Shown piece by piece: positions 1-8,722 of a DNA stretch of 64,000 nucleotides; the stretch's first letter is position 1; each line of letters starts with the position of its first letter. The position numbers and the translations under genes were made by a program. Origin of the DNA: Rhizobium sp. AQ_MP (GTDB lineage: Bacteria; Pseudomonadota; Alphaproteobacteria; Rhizobiales; Rhizobiaceae); the NCBI RefSeq assembly GCF_014237835.1, contig NZ_JACJVI010000016.1, positions 1 through 64,000 of the forward strand. Reading direction: 5' to 3'. The notes beneath the pieces are model-generated. The model saw only the letters and a program-made list of their open reading frames with translations. It was not told the DNA's origin and ran no database searches.

Positions 1-112
1 GTTGCGCTTCATTCTCTGGTCCTCTCGATGGGCCAGAGCTTACTTCAAAATGGATTAGTTCAGCGGGGCAAGGTCATAGCCGACATGTCCGGTGAATCGG
101 GGTGCACTTCAG

Positions 113-1051
113 TTAAGCACGTATTTTCTGCCCTCGGACTGCCATTCGCAGGCCGTCACTGGTTCTGACTGGCGGCTCCCATCCTAGCAGATGTTTGGTC
201 TCGCTAATGTCCACTTCTAGGCTTTCTGTTAGGCGGAGCACTTGTTGTTCACGCTTCACAATCTTTCCAGCAAGTCTCAGTGCCGCCAAAGGTATCGGTA
301 GAGTTCGCGGCGTTCTCCCACATGCTGTGATGAGGTGGTTCAAGATCTCGTGAGTAGACATTGTCTCGTTGTCACTTGCCAAGAACAATCGATTAGCAGC
401 ATTGGGGTGATGTATCACGACACGCAGGAGATCTGTTAGGTTTTCGATGAAAATCATCGAGCGCTTGTTTTTGATTGTTGAGAAGACGGACGGAAGGCCA
501 CTCTTTGCCCATTGCATCAATAGTCTGAAGTTCCCGCCGACGCCTGGACCATAGACCAGAGGGGGCCTAACGACCGTAATTTCCATGCCCGTGGATCTGC
601 CTAATTCGAACAAGTCACGTTCGGCATCATACTTCGAAATGGCATATGGATCTTGAGGGTTTGGCGTTGAAGCTGAGGTGAAAGGCTGCCCTTTATCCGT
701 GCGCTCGCCATTTACCTTGATAGTGCTTACGAATATGAAGCGGCGTAGGCCGGACAAAGCTGCTTGTCGTGCAAGGTTGAGCGTCGCGTGGTAATTGGCC
801 TCCCGAAAGGCAGCGATCGGATCCGATGCGGTCTCGTGCATTACATGCACTCTTGCGGCGAGGTGGATGATACAATCCACGCCCTTAAGTTGCTGGGACC
901 AGTCAGTATCCGCACCATAGGAGTTGATTGCTTCGGTGTCTGGGCGTTTCTCACGCGAAATCGCCCGGACGTTCATCGCGTTGCTGCGCAAAGTCTGAAC
1001 CATGTTGGATCCGACAAAGCCTGTTGAACCTGTCACCATGATCAAGCTCAT
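113..1051 (-). CDS. SDR-family nucleotide-sugar epimerase/reductase (WbpV/WreQ-like)
   Basis: A 312 aa cytoplasmic short-chain dehydrogenase of the extended type. The N-terminal Rossmann motif TGSTGFVG lies at residues 7-14 and the catalytic YAISK pair is Tyr136/Lys140. Its length and its place directly after a WbpM-type 4,6-dehydratase and an initiating sugar transferase match the WbpV/WreQ group. That group reduces the 4-keto-6-deoxy-HexNAc product to N-acetyl-quinovosamine or a related sugar. The start overlaps the stop of the dehydratase gene by 4 nt (ATGA), so the two are probably translationally coupled. The family assignment is secure. The exact sugar is an inference from neighbours, and UDP-glucose 4-epimerase-like activity is the main alternative. 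Confidence 0.82.
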   Translation of the reverse strand: MSLIMVTGSTGFVGSNMVQTLRSNAMNVRAISREKRPDTEAINSYGADTDWSQQLKGVDCIIHLAARVHVMHETASDPIAAFREANYHATLNLARQAALSGLRRFIFVSTIKVNGERTDKGQPFTSASTPNPQDPYAISKYDAERDLFELGRSTGMEITVVRPPLVYGPGVGGNFRLLMQWAKSGLPSVFSTIKNKRSMIFIENLTDLLRVVIHHPNAANRLFLASDNETMSTHEILNHLITACGRTPRTLPIPLAALRLAGKIVKREQQVLRLTESLEVDISETKHLLGWEPPVRTSDGLRMAVRGQKIRA

Positions 1052-3027
1052 GGCTGTGCACCAAGGGTGTTTGCGGTCTCGGGCAAGGCGGATACCGGCA
1101 GCCGCATTTCCGCGTCGATCTCCGAAAACAGAATCTCCCGTGCTGCGTTTTCGTCTTCACGCTCTACCGCCTGCGAAAGGCGTTTGAGCGCGGACGGCAG
1201 CTCATAATGTCCGATAGCGGACGCATCGGCTCGCAAGATCTTCGGATGCTTAGTTTCCTTGGCGTTTTGACGATCGTAAAACAATTCCTCGAATAGTTTT
1301 TCGCCAGGACGCTTACCAACAACCTCAATTGCGATGCCAGGCTCGTCGGTGTCTGGTCGACGGATGTTGAAACCAGCTAATCTGATCATGTTCTCCGCCA
1401 AGTCCCCAATCCTGATTGGTTCGCCCATATCGAGCAGGAAGACGTCCCCGCCGGATGACAATGCTCCAGCCTGGACGATGAGCTCTGCTGCCTCTGGTAT
1501 GGACATGAAGTAGCGAGTCATATCCGGGTCTGTAACAGTCACCGGCCCACCCTTGGAAATCTGCTGCTTGAACAGCGGTACGACGGAGCCGTTGGAGCCG
1601 ATAACATTGCCAAAGCGCACCGCGCAGAAGGTTTGGCCGGTTTCGCGAATCTTCGTCTCGGTTGACATGTGTCTGACAATCAACTCGGCCCAGCGCTTGG
1701 TCGCACCCATAACATTGGTCGGGCGGACGGCCTTGTCCGAGGAGATGAGAACGAAGCTCTCGACGTTCGCTGCGGCCGCAACCTGGGCTACTGTCAAAGT
1801 TCCAAACACGTTATTACGGATGCCCTCCAGTGCGTTAGTTTCCAAAAGCGGTACGTGCTTGTGTGCAGCGGCATGATAGACGACGTTGACGCCGTTAGAC
1901 GCGATTGTCCTTTTAACAAGCCGTTCGTCAGTGACTGAGCCTAAAATCGGAACAATTTGGCACCCTGTTTTTTGGGAAAGCTCCTGTTCAATGGAATAAA
2001 GTGCAAACTCGTTTGCCTCAAAGAGTACGAGTTTTTCCGGTTTCCAGCCCGATATCAGGCGGCATAGCTCGGATCCGATCGAACCACCGGCACCCGTGAC
2101 CATCACTGTCTTATGTGTGACGGCGGTTGCAAGAAGCTCCCTGTCCGGGGGCACAAATGACCGGCCGAGGAGTTCGTCAATTTCGATTTCTTTAATCTGG
2201 TTGACGATGTAACGCCCGTCAACAATGTCGGATAAGTCCGGGATTGTTCGAACCTTAACCCCAAGGCCAGTAACTCTTGAAATTATTGAGTGCCGTGTTT
2301 CTTGCGACAGAGATGAGAGATTTAACACGATCTCTCGGATGCCATATCGCTCTATGAGGCTTGGTAACTGTTGTCCGGGAAACACGCGGTAACCCGCAAC
2401 ATCACGTCCGTGGTTTGTTGGATCGTCGTCAACCAAGCCCATGACGTAGCGGTTCCCATGCCCTTTAAGGGCACGAGCGAGCAACGCGGCCGATGGCCCG
2501 GTACCATAGATCAAGATGGGCTCCTCGTCTCGCCGCATGCCGGTACCAACATTCAAGATCCATTTCGCTGCGAAGCGTGAACTGCCGATGATGATCGTGC
2601 CCAGCATGAAGTAGAGAAGGGGTACGGAGCGTGGGACTATGCCTTGACCGGCCATTTCAAGGAGAAATACAACAATGACCCAACTCATTGTCGCGATCGC
2701 CATCGCTATGATGATCGTCCAGATGGCTGCCTCAGGCAAATAGCGAATGACCGATCTATAAAGACCAAGGCGAACGAAGATCGGGATAGCCACAATCGGC
2801 GCGAAAAATGCCAGGACAAGTCTTTCTGTCGTAATTGCAGGTGTCCATTCAGACAAGCGAAGCGCGTAAGCCGCCCAGAGAGACGCGAGTAGCAAAATCG
2901 CATCTAGGGACACCAGAAAGACACGCTTCCAGCGCCGCGGGGTTCGGACAATCCTGTCTCTCAACGCAAGAACGATTGGATGTTCTGGCAAGTGAATTCT
3001 ACGCATGTCTTGCTTTACGATTTCCAT
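1048..3027 (-). CDS. Membrane-bound nucleotide-sugar 4,6-dehydratase (WbpM/CapD/WreV-like)
   Basis: A 659 aa protein with about four N-terminal membrane helices (roughly residues 36-150). A CoA-binding-like/Rossmann linker follows, with GYRVFPG near 212-218, and then a C-terminal SDR domain with NAD motif TGAGGSIGS at 311-319. The active site reads Ser430, Met440, Lys444 (SSDKAVRPTNVMGATK), the Ser-Met-Lys variant typical of the large FlaA1/WbpM dehydratases rather than the usual Ser-Tyr-Lys. It is predicted to convert UDP-GlcNAc to the 4-keto-6-deoxy sugar at the inner membrane. It starts 12 nt after the sugar transferase stop and overlaps the downstream reductase by 4 nt. Confidence 0.9.
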   Translation of the reverse strand: MEIVKQDMRRIHLPEHPIVLALRDRIVRTPRRWKRVFLVSLDAILLLASLWAAYALRLSEWTPAITTERLVLAFFAPIVAIPIFVRLGLYRSVIRYLPEAAIWTIIIAMAIATMSWVIVVFLLEMAGQGIVPRSVPLLYFMLGTIIIGSSRFAAKWILNVGTGMRRDEEPILIYGTGPSAALLARALKGHGNRYVMGLVDDDPTNHGRDVAGYRVFPGQQLPSLIERYGIREIVLNLSSLSQETRHSIISRVTGLGVKVRTIPDLSDIVDGRYIVNQIKEIEIDELLGRSFVPPDRELLATAVTHKTVMVTGAGGSIGSELCRLISGWKPEKLVLFEANEFALYSIEQELSQKTGCQIVPILGSVTDERLVKRTIASNGVNVVYHAAAHKHVPLLETNALEGIRNNVFGTLTVAQVAAAANVESFVLISSDKAVRPTNVMGATKRWAELIVRHMSTETKIRETGQTFCAVRFGNVIGSNGSVVPLFKQQISKGGPVTVTDPDMTRYFMSIPEAAELIVQAGALSSGGDVFLLDMGEPIRIGDLAENMIRLAGFNIRRPDTDEPGIAIEVVGKRPGEKLFEELFYDRQNAKETKHPKILRADASAIGHYELPSALKRLSQAVEREDENAAREILFSEIDAEMRLPVSALPETANTLGAQP

Positions 3028-3039
3028 GGGGTAGGCTCA

Positions 3040-3606
3040 TCAGTGGGATACACCTTTAAAGCCTAGAACCTTAACAGCTGTCATGGCGATAATCTGTAGA
3101 TCAAATAAAAAGCTGGATCTACGCATATAATCAGCGTCAAAAGCAACTTTCTCTGGTATCGCAAGCTCGTCGCGACCATTTATCTGTGCCCATCCGGTCA
3201 GCCCGGGCGTCAACTGGTGGACGCCTTCCATCGTTCGTGCGGCGACCAGATCATCCTGATTGAAAAGTGCAGGTCGGGGGCCAACAAGGCTCATGTCTCC
3301 CCTGAGAATACACCAGAGCTGAGGGAGCTCGTCTAGGCTCGTTTTGCGCAAGAACCCACCAATCGGGGTGAGATGTTTTGACGGATTAGTTAAGAGATGA
3401 GTTGCAACGACGGGCGTTTCGTTCCTCATGGTCCGGAACTTTGGCATTGAGAACAGTTGGTTGTTTCGCCCAACTCTTTTCGACCAATAGAGTACTGGAC
3501 CCGCCGATGTTATCCTCACCGCTAGGGCTATGACTACCATCGGAACTGCAAACACGACCAAAGCACTGGCGGTTACAAGGATGTCGAAGAGCCGCTTTAA
3601 TCTCAT
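3040..3606 (-). CDS. Initiating sugar-phosphate transferase (bacterial sugar transferase family)
   Basis: A 188 aa monotopic phosphoglycosyl transferase. It has an N-terminal membrane helix (about residues 9-30), then the family signature around WSKRVGRNNQLFSMPKFRTM, KTSLDELPQLWCIL, DMSLVGPRP and PGLTGWAQINGRDEL. Such enzymes attach the first sugar-1-phosphate of a polysaccharide repeat to undecaprenyl phosphate. At under 200 residues it is the short PglC/WreU-like form and lacks the multi-TM N-terminus of WcaJ/WbaP. It lies 12 nt upstream of the 4,6-dehydratase gene, so donor synthesis and lipid loading seem to be coupled. A gap of about 150 nt separates it from the GT4 gene; no clear terminator was seen there. 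Confidence 0.9.
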   Translation of the reverse strand: MRLKRLFDILVTASALVVFAVPMVVIALAVRITSAGPVLYWSKRVGRNNQLFSMPKFRTMRNETPVVATHLLTNPSKHLTPIGGFLRKTSLDELPQLWCILRGDMSLVGPRPALFNQDDLVAARTMEGVHQLTPGLTGWAQINGRDELAIPEKVAFDADYMRRSSFLFDLQIIAMTAVKVLGFKGVSH

Positions 3607-3755
3607 AAGTGCCCCTGTTTAATTCAGTTCACAACGATGCTTAACAATGCCTTAGATCAGCTAGTCTAGGGAAACATCGGTCATTGTTACCGTCCGCGAT
3701 AAGAAGGGGATGCGTTTCGGGCTTGCGAAACTTCGCTCGCAGACGACGCTGGCGT

Positions 3756-5039
3756 CTATAGCAATTCTTTTGGAACTGGCGGATTCTGGTTCAATGCATT
3801 CAAGAATTCACAAGCTACAGTACGCCATGTCCTGAGACTTGGCTTGGATTGAATGATCTTGGCTTGCAAGTCGTGCCGGAATTCATCGTCGCTGATCAGT
3901 TGGTGAATGATGGATGCAAGATGAGCGGCGTCAGCTGGCTCGAAATAAATGCCAAGCTCGCCGCAGACCTCCTGCAATGCTTCCGCTGTCGAGCAGATAG
4001 CGGGCGTGCCGCACCAGAGCGCTTCTCCTGCTGGCAGGCCCCATCCCTCGAGTTTGCTGGGCATAACCAGAGCGAGGGCGCCCTTGTAGAGCTTGACGAG
4101 ATCGGTCTGGTTGGGATTGTCGATGAATACAATCTTGTCCTGAATGGCACGAAAGGCGGGCCTCAATGCATAACGACGCAGGCGCTTTCTGTGAGAGCCT
4201 GCGATCACCAGCTGCGGCACGGGTTTGCCGTTCGCATGCAGTTGCCGAAGGGCCTCCAGGACGACCTCGATGTTCTTTCGACCGAGATTGAGGGCTACCG
4301 TCAGTAGGTATGGCTGGGATGGGACCGAGATTTCTGGCTCTGCTATACCATCAGGGCAATGATGGACCAGTTGCACCACGTTGACCGGTCCGTGCGGTAC
4401 GGGAAGCATGCCCTTTTCGACAAAGATTTCGAGCTCTTTCGCGGTGAAGTTCGAATTCGTGAGGATCCGGTTAGCATGCTCGATCAGGTATCGGTTATCT
4501 GCCAGGAAGTTGCGATCGTGTTTTCGGAAGCGTTTTGTCACCCGGTCATGCAGTGGCATGAAATCGTGGAGCAAGGGCACGATGGCCGCTTTCGATCCTC
4601 TCTCATGGAGCACCCTGACCATGTCGACGATCAATTTCGGCCGAGCTGCGGAGAAGAAGGTGCCGCTTTTGATTGCGACCGGCTTCAGATGGCCGGCGTG
4701 TTTCAGCCAGTTATCCCTGTTTTTCCTTGGCGTCGCTCGGTTCAAGAGGCGGAAGATGATTGGCAGGATGAGGTTCTTGCCGAAATACGACCTCACCCAT
4801 TTCTGGTCGACATCCTTCGGCAGATCGAACTCGACGCTCCCGTCTTGTCGTTTGTGCCAGGCTACCTCGTAGAATTGCTGCATGCCAAAGGAGAAGACAA
4901 CGAAGCTGATGTCTTCGCTCAGCAAGGCAGCTTCTCTGCCGATTTCGTGGGCCGTGCGGGCAATGCCGTAATACTGGGTCCGCTTGCCCGATGTGGAGAG
5001 CAGCACCTCTGTCAGATCGAAGTAAAGATGGCCGGTCAT
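3756..5039 (-). CDS. Glycosyltransferase family 1/4 (GT-B)
   Basis: A 427 aa GT-B glycosyltransferase. The C-terminal domain carries LTVALNLGRKNIEVVLEAL, then LVMPSKLEGWGLPAGEALWCGTP, the E-x7-E nucleotide-sugar binding signature of GT4 enzymes. An in-frame extension reaches 5159, but the likely start is the ATG at 5039 (protein beginning MTGHLYFDLTEV). That ATG overlaps the stop of the upstream O-antigen ligase gene by 4 nt (ATGA), and the start of the protein body matches other GT4 proteins. It probably adds a sugar to the lipid-linked repeat on the cytoplasmic face. Donor and acceptor cannot be read from the sequence. Confidence 0.88.
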   Translation of the reverse strand: MTGHLYFDLTEVLLSTSGKRTQYYGIARTAHEIGREAALLSEDISFVVFSFGMQQFYEVAWHKRQDGSVEFDLPKDVDQKWVRSYFGKNLILPIIFRLLNRATPRKNRDNWLKHAGHLKPVAIKSGTFFSAARPKLIVDMVRVLHERGSKAAIVPLLHDFMPLHDRVTKRFRKHDRNFLADNRYLIEHANRILTNSNFTAKELEIFVEKGMLPVPHGPVNVVQLVHHCPDGIAEPEISVPSQPYLLTVALNLGRKNIEVVLEALRQLHANGKPVPQLVIAGSHRKRLRRYALRPAFRAIQDKIVFIDNPNQTDLVKLYKGALALVMPSKLEGWGLPAGEALWCGTPAICSTAEALQEVCGELGIYFEPADAAHLASIIHQLISDDEFRHDLQAKIIQSKPSLRTWRTVACEFLNALNQNPPVPKELL

Positions 5040-6394
5040 ATCTTGGCGCTTTCTTGCATGCTGTTCGACAGCGAATAGAGCACACCACAGAGGAGGCAGA
5101 AGTAATGCGTGTAGAATTTCAAGCTCAGGAATGAATCGAAAATCATCGCAAGGGCCCAAAAGAGTGACACTCCTGTTGTCAGGAGAATTCTATCGGAAGT
5201 CGACAAACCCTTGGATATGAACCAGGGGATCGCAAGGAAGATCAGGCCGAGAGTAAGCTGGAGCACTCCGCCGGTTACGAGCCAAGAGAGGTACTGATTG
5301 TGGTTGTGCTCGAAGCCATAGGTGGCGTGTATCAGCTTCTGCAGATAAAGGGAGCCATGACCGAATACGGGGCTGTGCTTGATCGCCGCGATCGACGTCT
5401 CCCACATGGCGAGCCGAAGCCCGATTGAAGCATCATTGGTGACTTCTGTCGGTTTGTTTGGCTGCTGCGGCGTGGCTACTGCTGACCCGGAGTAATCCAA
5501 AACCTGCACCGTTTCTGGTGCCGGCGCGACCTGTGTTGGAGAGTTGGTTTCCTCATCAGCTGCGGTGAGCTGCGAGGTCATCCTCCCCAGGGTCTCAATT
5601 GTCGAGTAGAATCGGCTGGCTGGGCCGCAATCCGTTGCCAGGCCGATTAGGACGGAAACCACTGTTCCGGCGATTGCCGCTGTGGCGAGATGGTAGAGGC
5701 GTGGTGTGCTCGTCCTGAAAGAAGGAATGAGACGCAGGAGCATAAGCACACCGAAAATGCCAACCTGCGCCACAGCGACACCGCGGGAACCGGTATAGGT
5801 CGTGGAGACGACGATGCTGAGCGCAAGCAAGCCGACCCGAAGCCAGCGCTCGCGCTCGGCCAGCTTTTCCCATCCCACCAGACAGATAAATGTCAGGGTG
5901 GAGAACAACAAAGCCGGGATGAAAGGCCAGGGCGCCAGTCCTCGCACTCGGCAGGCATCTCTGATCCCGGCAAACATCATGTAGGACAAGACGGCGAAGC
6001 AGGCGACAAGGAGCCAAGGCATCAGTTTGCGAAACTGAGACGCTAGATTTCTAATTTGCAGGCTTCGCAGCAAGCCAACGATAAGCATAGCGATCGCCAC
6101 AGAATAGGACTCAAGGCTTGGATTGACCGGGCGGGGATCTGAAGCCTCAAGCCCTGTAAAAAAGAAAAGCACGAACAGGCAGTATGCGAAGTAGATACTG
6201 AACGGTGCCAGCAGTCTCCAGATCGACACGTGAAAGTGCCCGTTCTTGAGCGCATGCAACAAAAAAGGGATGGGCAAAACGCCGGCGACGACGAGAAGAG
6301 GCGTCACCTTGCTGCCGAGAAACAATGCGACCACAAGACCAGTTAGAAACAGGAAGTCTGAGGTCTGCCACAAGCGGTCAATATGGGTCTTCAT
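5036..6394 (-). CDS. O-antigen ligase/polymerase family membrane protein
   Basis: A 452 aa protein with ten or more predicted membrane helices and a large periplasmic loop at about residues 255-345. The loop is rich in Thr/Pro/Gln and is followed by HSPVFGHGS and HNHNQYLSWLVTGG. The His-containing loop followed by a long hydrophobic segment is typical of the Wzy_C/WaaL superfamily, which joins undecaprenyl-linked glycans to lipid A-core or to one another. Ligase and polymerase cannot be told apart by sequence alone. A GGAAGGGAACC ribosome-binding site precedes the ATG, and a 17 bp palindrome sits just upstream (6410-6426). Confidence 0.82.
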   Translation of the reverse strand: MKTHIDRLWQTSDFLFLTGLVVALFLGSKVTPLLVVAGVLPIPFLLHALKNGHFHVSIWRLLAPFSIYFAYCLFVLFFFTGLEASDPRPVNPSLESYSVAIAMLIVGLLRSLQIRNLASQFRKLMPWLLVACFAVLSYMMFAGIRDACRVRGLAPWPFIPALLFSTLTFICLVGWEKLAERERWLRVGLLALSIVVSTTYTGSRGVAVAQVGIFGVLMLLRLIPSFRTSTPRLYHLATAAIAGTVVSVLIGLATDCGPASRFYSTIETLGRMTSQLTAADEETNSPTQVAPAPETVQVLDYSGSAVATPQQPNKPTEVTNDASIGLRLAMWETSIAAIKHSPVFGHGSLYLQKLIHATYGFEHNHNQYLSWLVTGGVLQLTLGLIFLAIPWFISKGLSTSDRILLTTGVSLFWALAMIFDSFLSLKFYTHYFCLLCGVLYSLSNSMQESAKI

Positions 6395-6409
6395 GGTTCC
6401 CTTCCAGGT

Positions 6410-6426
6410 TTCTCAAGGCTTGAGAA
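6410..6426. promoter_or_regulatory. 17 bp perfect palindrome upstream of the O-antigen ligase gene
   Basis: TTCTCAAG-G-CTTGAGAA reads the same on both strands. It lies 16 nt before the ATG of the ligase gene and immediately before its ribosome-binding site, in the 80 nt gap after the GT25 gene. It could be an operator or a small hairpin affecting ligase translation. No matching copy was seen elsewhere in the locus. Confidence 0.35.
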
Positions 6427-6474
6427 CGATAAGCTTAGCTGTTGTGCCGGCTCGATCCATACCGCACTGCTTGC

Positions 6475-7209
6475 TCAAGCGCGAAGTGCATAGGCCAATC
6501 TAACAAAATCATCCCGGAGCCTGCGGATATAGGTCCCAAGTCGTTTCCATTTCGGGAACTTGACGGAACGATAGATGTCACGCGTCGCAATCGTCGTGCC
6601 TCCACGCGCTATGTTCGCCACATTGTTTCGTGTGGTGTAGACATGACCACTGTGGTCCCAGCCCCGTTCAAGGGCGGCGTCCCACGGGTAGCGCATAACA
6701 GTCACGTGTTCGATCAGGAGCGCTGCCCCCCGCCGAGACACGGCGTAACAGGCGGATGAACCGAGTGGACCGTGAATGGCCCGACCGATCTCGTCACCTC
6801 TGCTTGAGGTGTTGGTCTTTCGGAAGCCGACGACACGGTGATTGAAGAACTTGATCACGTCGGCGTCCGGAACCGCGTCGAACGCGGCTTGCACGCGATC
6901 CTTGAGATCGGCACTCAGTTCTACATCGTCTTCGATGACGAGGGCGATATCGTTGGTCGTTGTGAGGAATGCGTTGAGCGCCTTGATATGGCTCCTGTAG
7001 CAGCCATACTCGCCGGCGAGCATCAGGCGACCCGTGTTGCGGCGGAATGCGGCATCGTCGACTGCCTCCCGCTCTGCTTCCGGTGTCAACTTGCCATCGA
7101 CTGCCGAGACGCGGGTGAGGGACAAGCCTAGTGCGCTGGCGCGATCCGCGAGGATTTCCCAACGGTCGGTCGATCGATCCAGATTGATCGCAAGTATTGC
7201 GATACTCAT
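6475..7209 (-). CDS. Glycosyltransferase family 25 (LPS-type)
   Basis: About 244 aa from the chosen start. It shows the GT25 pattern: AINLDRSTDRW at the N-terminus, VIEDDVEL in the middle, and GSSACYAVSRRGAALLIEH, as in lipooligosaccharide beta-galactosyltransferases. It is predicted to be a cytoplasmic peripheral enzyme. Two starts are possible. The ATG at 7209 has AAGGA about nine nt upstream and gives the family-like N-terminus MSIAILAINL. The ATG at 7230 adds seven residues and has GAGGATGAGGAC before it. Longer in-frame extensions overlap the upstream GT39 gene and are unlikely. Confidence 0.83.
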   Translation of the reverse strand: MSIAILAINLDRSTDRWEILADRASALGLSLTRVSAVDGKLTPEAEREAVDDAAFRRNTGRLMLAGEYGCYRSHIKALNAFLTTTNDIALVIEDDVELSADLKDRVQAAFDAVPDADVIKFFNHRVVGFRKTNTSSRGDEIGRAIHGPLGSSACYAVSRRGAALLIEHVTVMRYPWDAALERGWDHSGHVYTTRNNVANIARGGTTIATRDIYRSVKFPKWKRLGTYIRRLRDDFVRLAYALRA

Positions 7210-7234
7210 ATCTTTATGTCCTTGCGCCATGTCC

Positions 7235-8722
7235 TCATCCTCTTTCAAGCAGGAGGTAAGGGGAGATGTCGATGCCTGTGTCTTTTCGGCCTTGGAGATT
7301 GCTACAAGTTTCATCGGCAATGACAAAGTGGGCGTCGACGTCGGTTTGCTTGGCAATGCTGATTTTGTAGAAGCGCTGCATATAGGTGTGCAGCGCCCAG
7401 TCCTGCCAGGCGTTCTGGCATGCGCTGATCAGAGGCTTGCAGTTGGTTTCATCAGAGCACACGAAATCCTCGATAACAGAAGCTTGCTCGATCGTTCGGG
7501 CATCGGCGCCTGGGCGGCCGACATTGGCCACCACAATCACGATGGAAGCGACCAGGAACAGCACTGAACCAAACCCGAGGAGCTTACTCTGCTGCTCTCT
7601 CAGGCGAGATAGCCAGTCCATCAGCACAGGTGCCACAAGGATTGCAAAACCTGCCGAGTAAAAGAGAAGCGACGTATTGAAATAGAAGTTCGCGACCCGT
7701 GGGCTGAGGCCGATTGGCAGTGACGCTGACATTCCAACCAGGATCAAGAATGCAGCGCGCATCAGACGTGGCCTATTCGCCTCCGGGGCACTTTTGCCGA
7801 GCTTCCAGCGCCATCCCGCGAGAGCCGCAAGTGCCAGGATTGCCAGCGAGTATCCGTTGACACCAAGGATCTTGCGGAAGACGTAAAGGCCACCGCCATA
7901 ATGTCCACGAGCGCCACTCAGGCTCGATACGAGTTGCGCGGTAACGTATCGGTCGAGGGCTTCGCGCGATGGGTCGAATGCGTAAAGTAAGCCTAGGAAC
8001 AGTCCAATCACGAGTACGATGACAAGACTGTCGATCACGATTGCCTGGAATGAGGGCCTCCGGAATACCAGCCAGTGGATTGCAGGAACTGCCAAGGGAA
8101 ACAGGCCTACTGGTCCCTTGGTCATCAGCGACATGCAGATCACGAGACCGGCGGCTGAAACCAAAGCGAGACGCCGTACAGATGTAAGGGGCGCTGGCCG
8201 ATCATACGCAACAACCAGCAGAAGCACTGAGGTCAGAGAAAAGACGGCGAGCAGGTTGTCCAACAGGCCGTTGGCAAAGCCCCAGTTTACCCTGCCGGCG
8301 ATGAGAGCAAGCATCAGGGCGAGTGGGAATGCCGCCTGCACGAGGTCGTCGTCCTTGTGCAGCCGCTTCCAGATGTGAAACAGCAACACAGCGCAAACGA
8401 TGAAGGTTAGAAAAGAGAAGCCTTTTTCGACTGCGATGCTGTCACCGAAAAGCGCAAATCCGACCGCCTGTAGCCAGAACATTAGCGGAGGATGTTCGGC
8501 GAAGGTCGGAAACAATGTGTCTGACAGGTACGGTGCCCACATTGATCCACGCCCCTCCGCCAGATTGCGAGCAAGGGTCGCATAGATGCCACCGTCGAAA
8601 AACATGGACACATGAACAAGTTGCACGAGGATCTGCAGGCAGATGGCGCCAAGCAGAAACAACCAGACCGCATTCATCACTGTCCGCGAAGGCATGGGGC
8701 TAGGACCGGCTTTCATGCTCAT
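7235..8722 (-). CDS. GT39-family (ArnT-like) membrane glycosyltransferase
   Basis: A 495 aa integral membrane protein with about ten to twelve hydrophobic segments. The first periplasmic loop begins DGGIYATLARNLAEGRG and contains FAEHPPLMFWLQA, the acidic-residue pattern seen in dolichyl-phosphate mannosyltransferase/ArnT-like enzymes. These use polyprenyl-phosphate sugars as donors on the periplasmic side. The ATG overlaps the stop of the upstream GT2-GtrA gene by 4 nt. That gene makes exactly this kind of lipid-linked donor, so the two probably act in sequence: GT2-GtrA makes the polyprenyl-P-sugar and the GT39 enzyme transfers it onto LPS or another glycan. Substrate unknown. Confidence 0.87.
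   Translation of the reverse strand: MSMKAGPSPMPSRTVMNAVWLFLLGAICLQILVQLVHVSMFFDGGIYATLARNLAEGRGSMWAPYLSDTLFPTFAEHPPLMFWLQAVGFALFGDSIAVEKGFSFLTFIVCAVLLFHIWKRLHKDDDLVQAAFPLALMLALIAGRVNWGFANGLLDNLLAVFSLTSVLLLVVAYDRPAPLTSVRRLALVSAAGLVICMSLMTKGPVGLFPLAVPAIHWLVFRRPSFQAIVIDSLVIVLVIGLFLGLLYAFDPSREALDRYVTAQLVSSLSGARGHYGGGLYVFRKILGVNGYSLAILALAALAGWRWKLGKSAPEANRPRLMRAAFLILVGMSASLPIGLSPRVANFYFNTSLLFYSAGFAILVAPVLMDWLSRLREQQSKLLGFGSVLFLVASIVIVVANVGRPGADARTIEQASVIEDFVCSDETNCKPLISACQNAWQDWALHTYMQRFYKISIAKQTDVDAHFVIADETCSNLQGRKDTGIDISPYLLLERG

Noticed and set aside
5040..5159. N-terminal extension of the GT4 gene to 5159
   Set aside because: It overlaps the ligase gene deeply. The ATG at 5039 in an ATGA overlap and the family-like N-terminus fit better.
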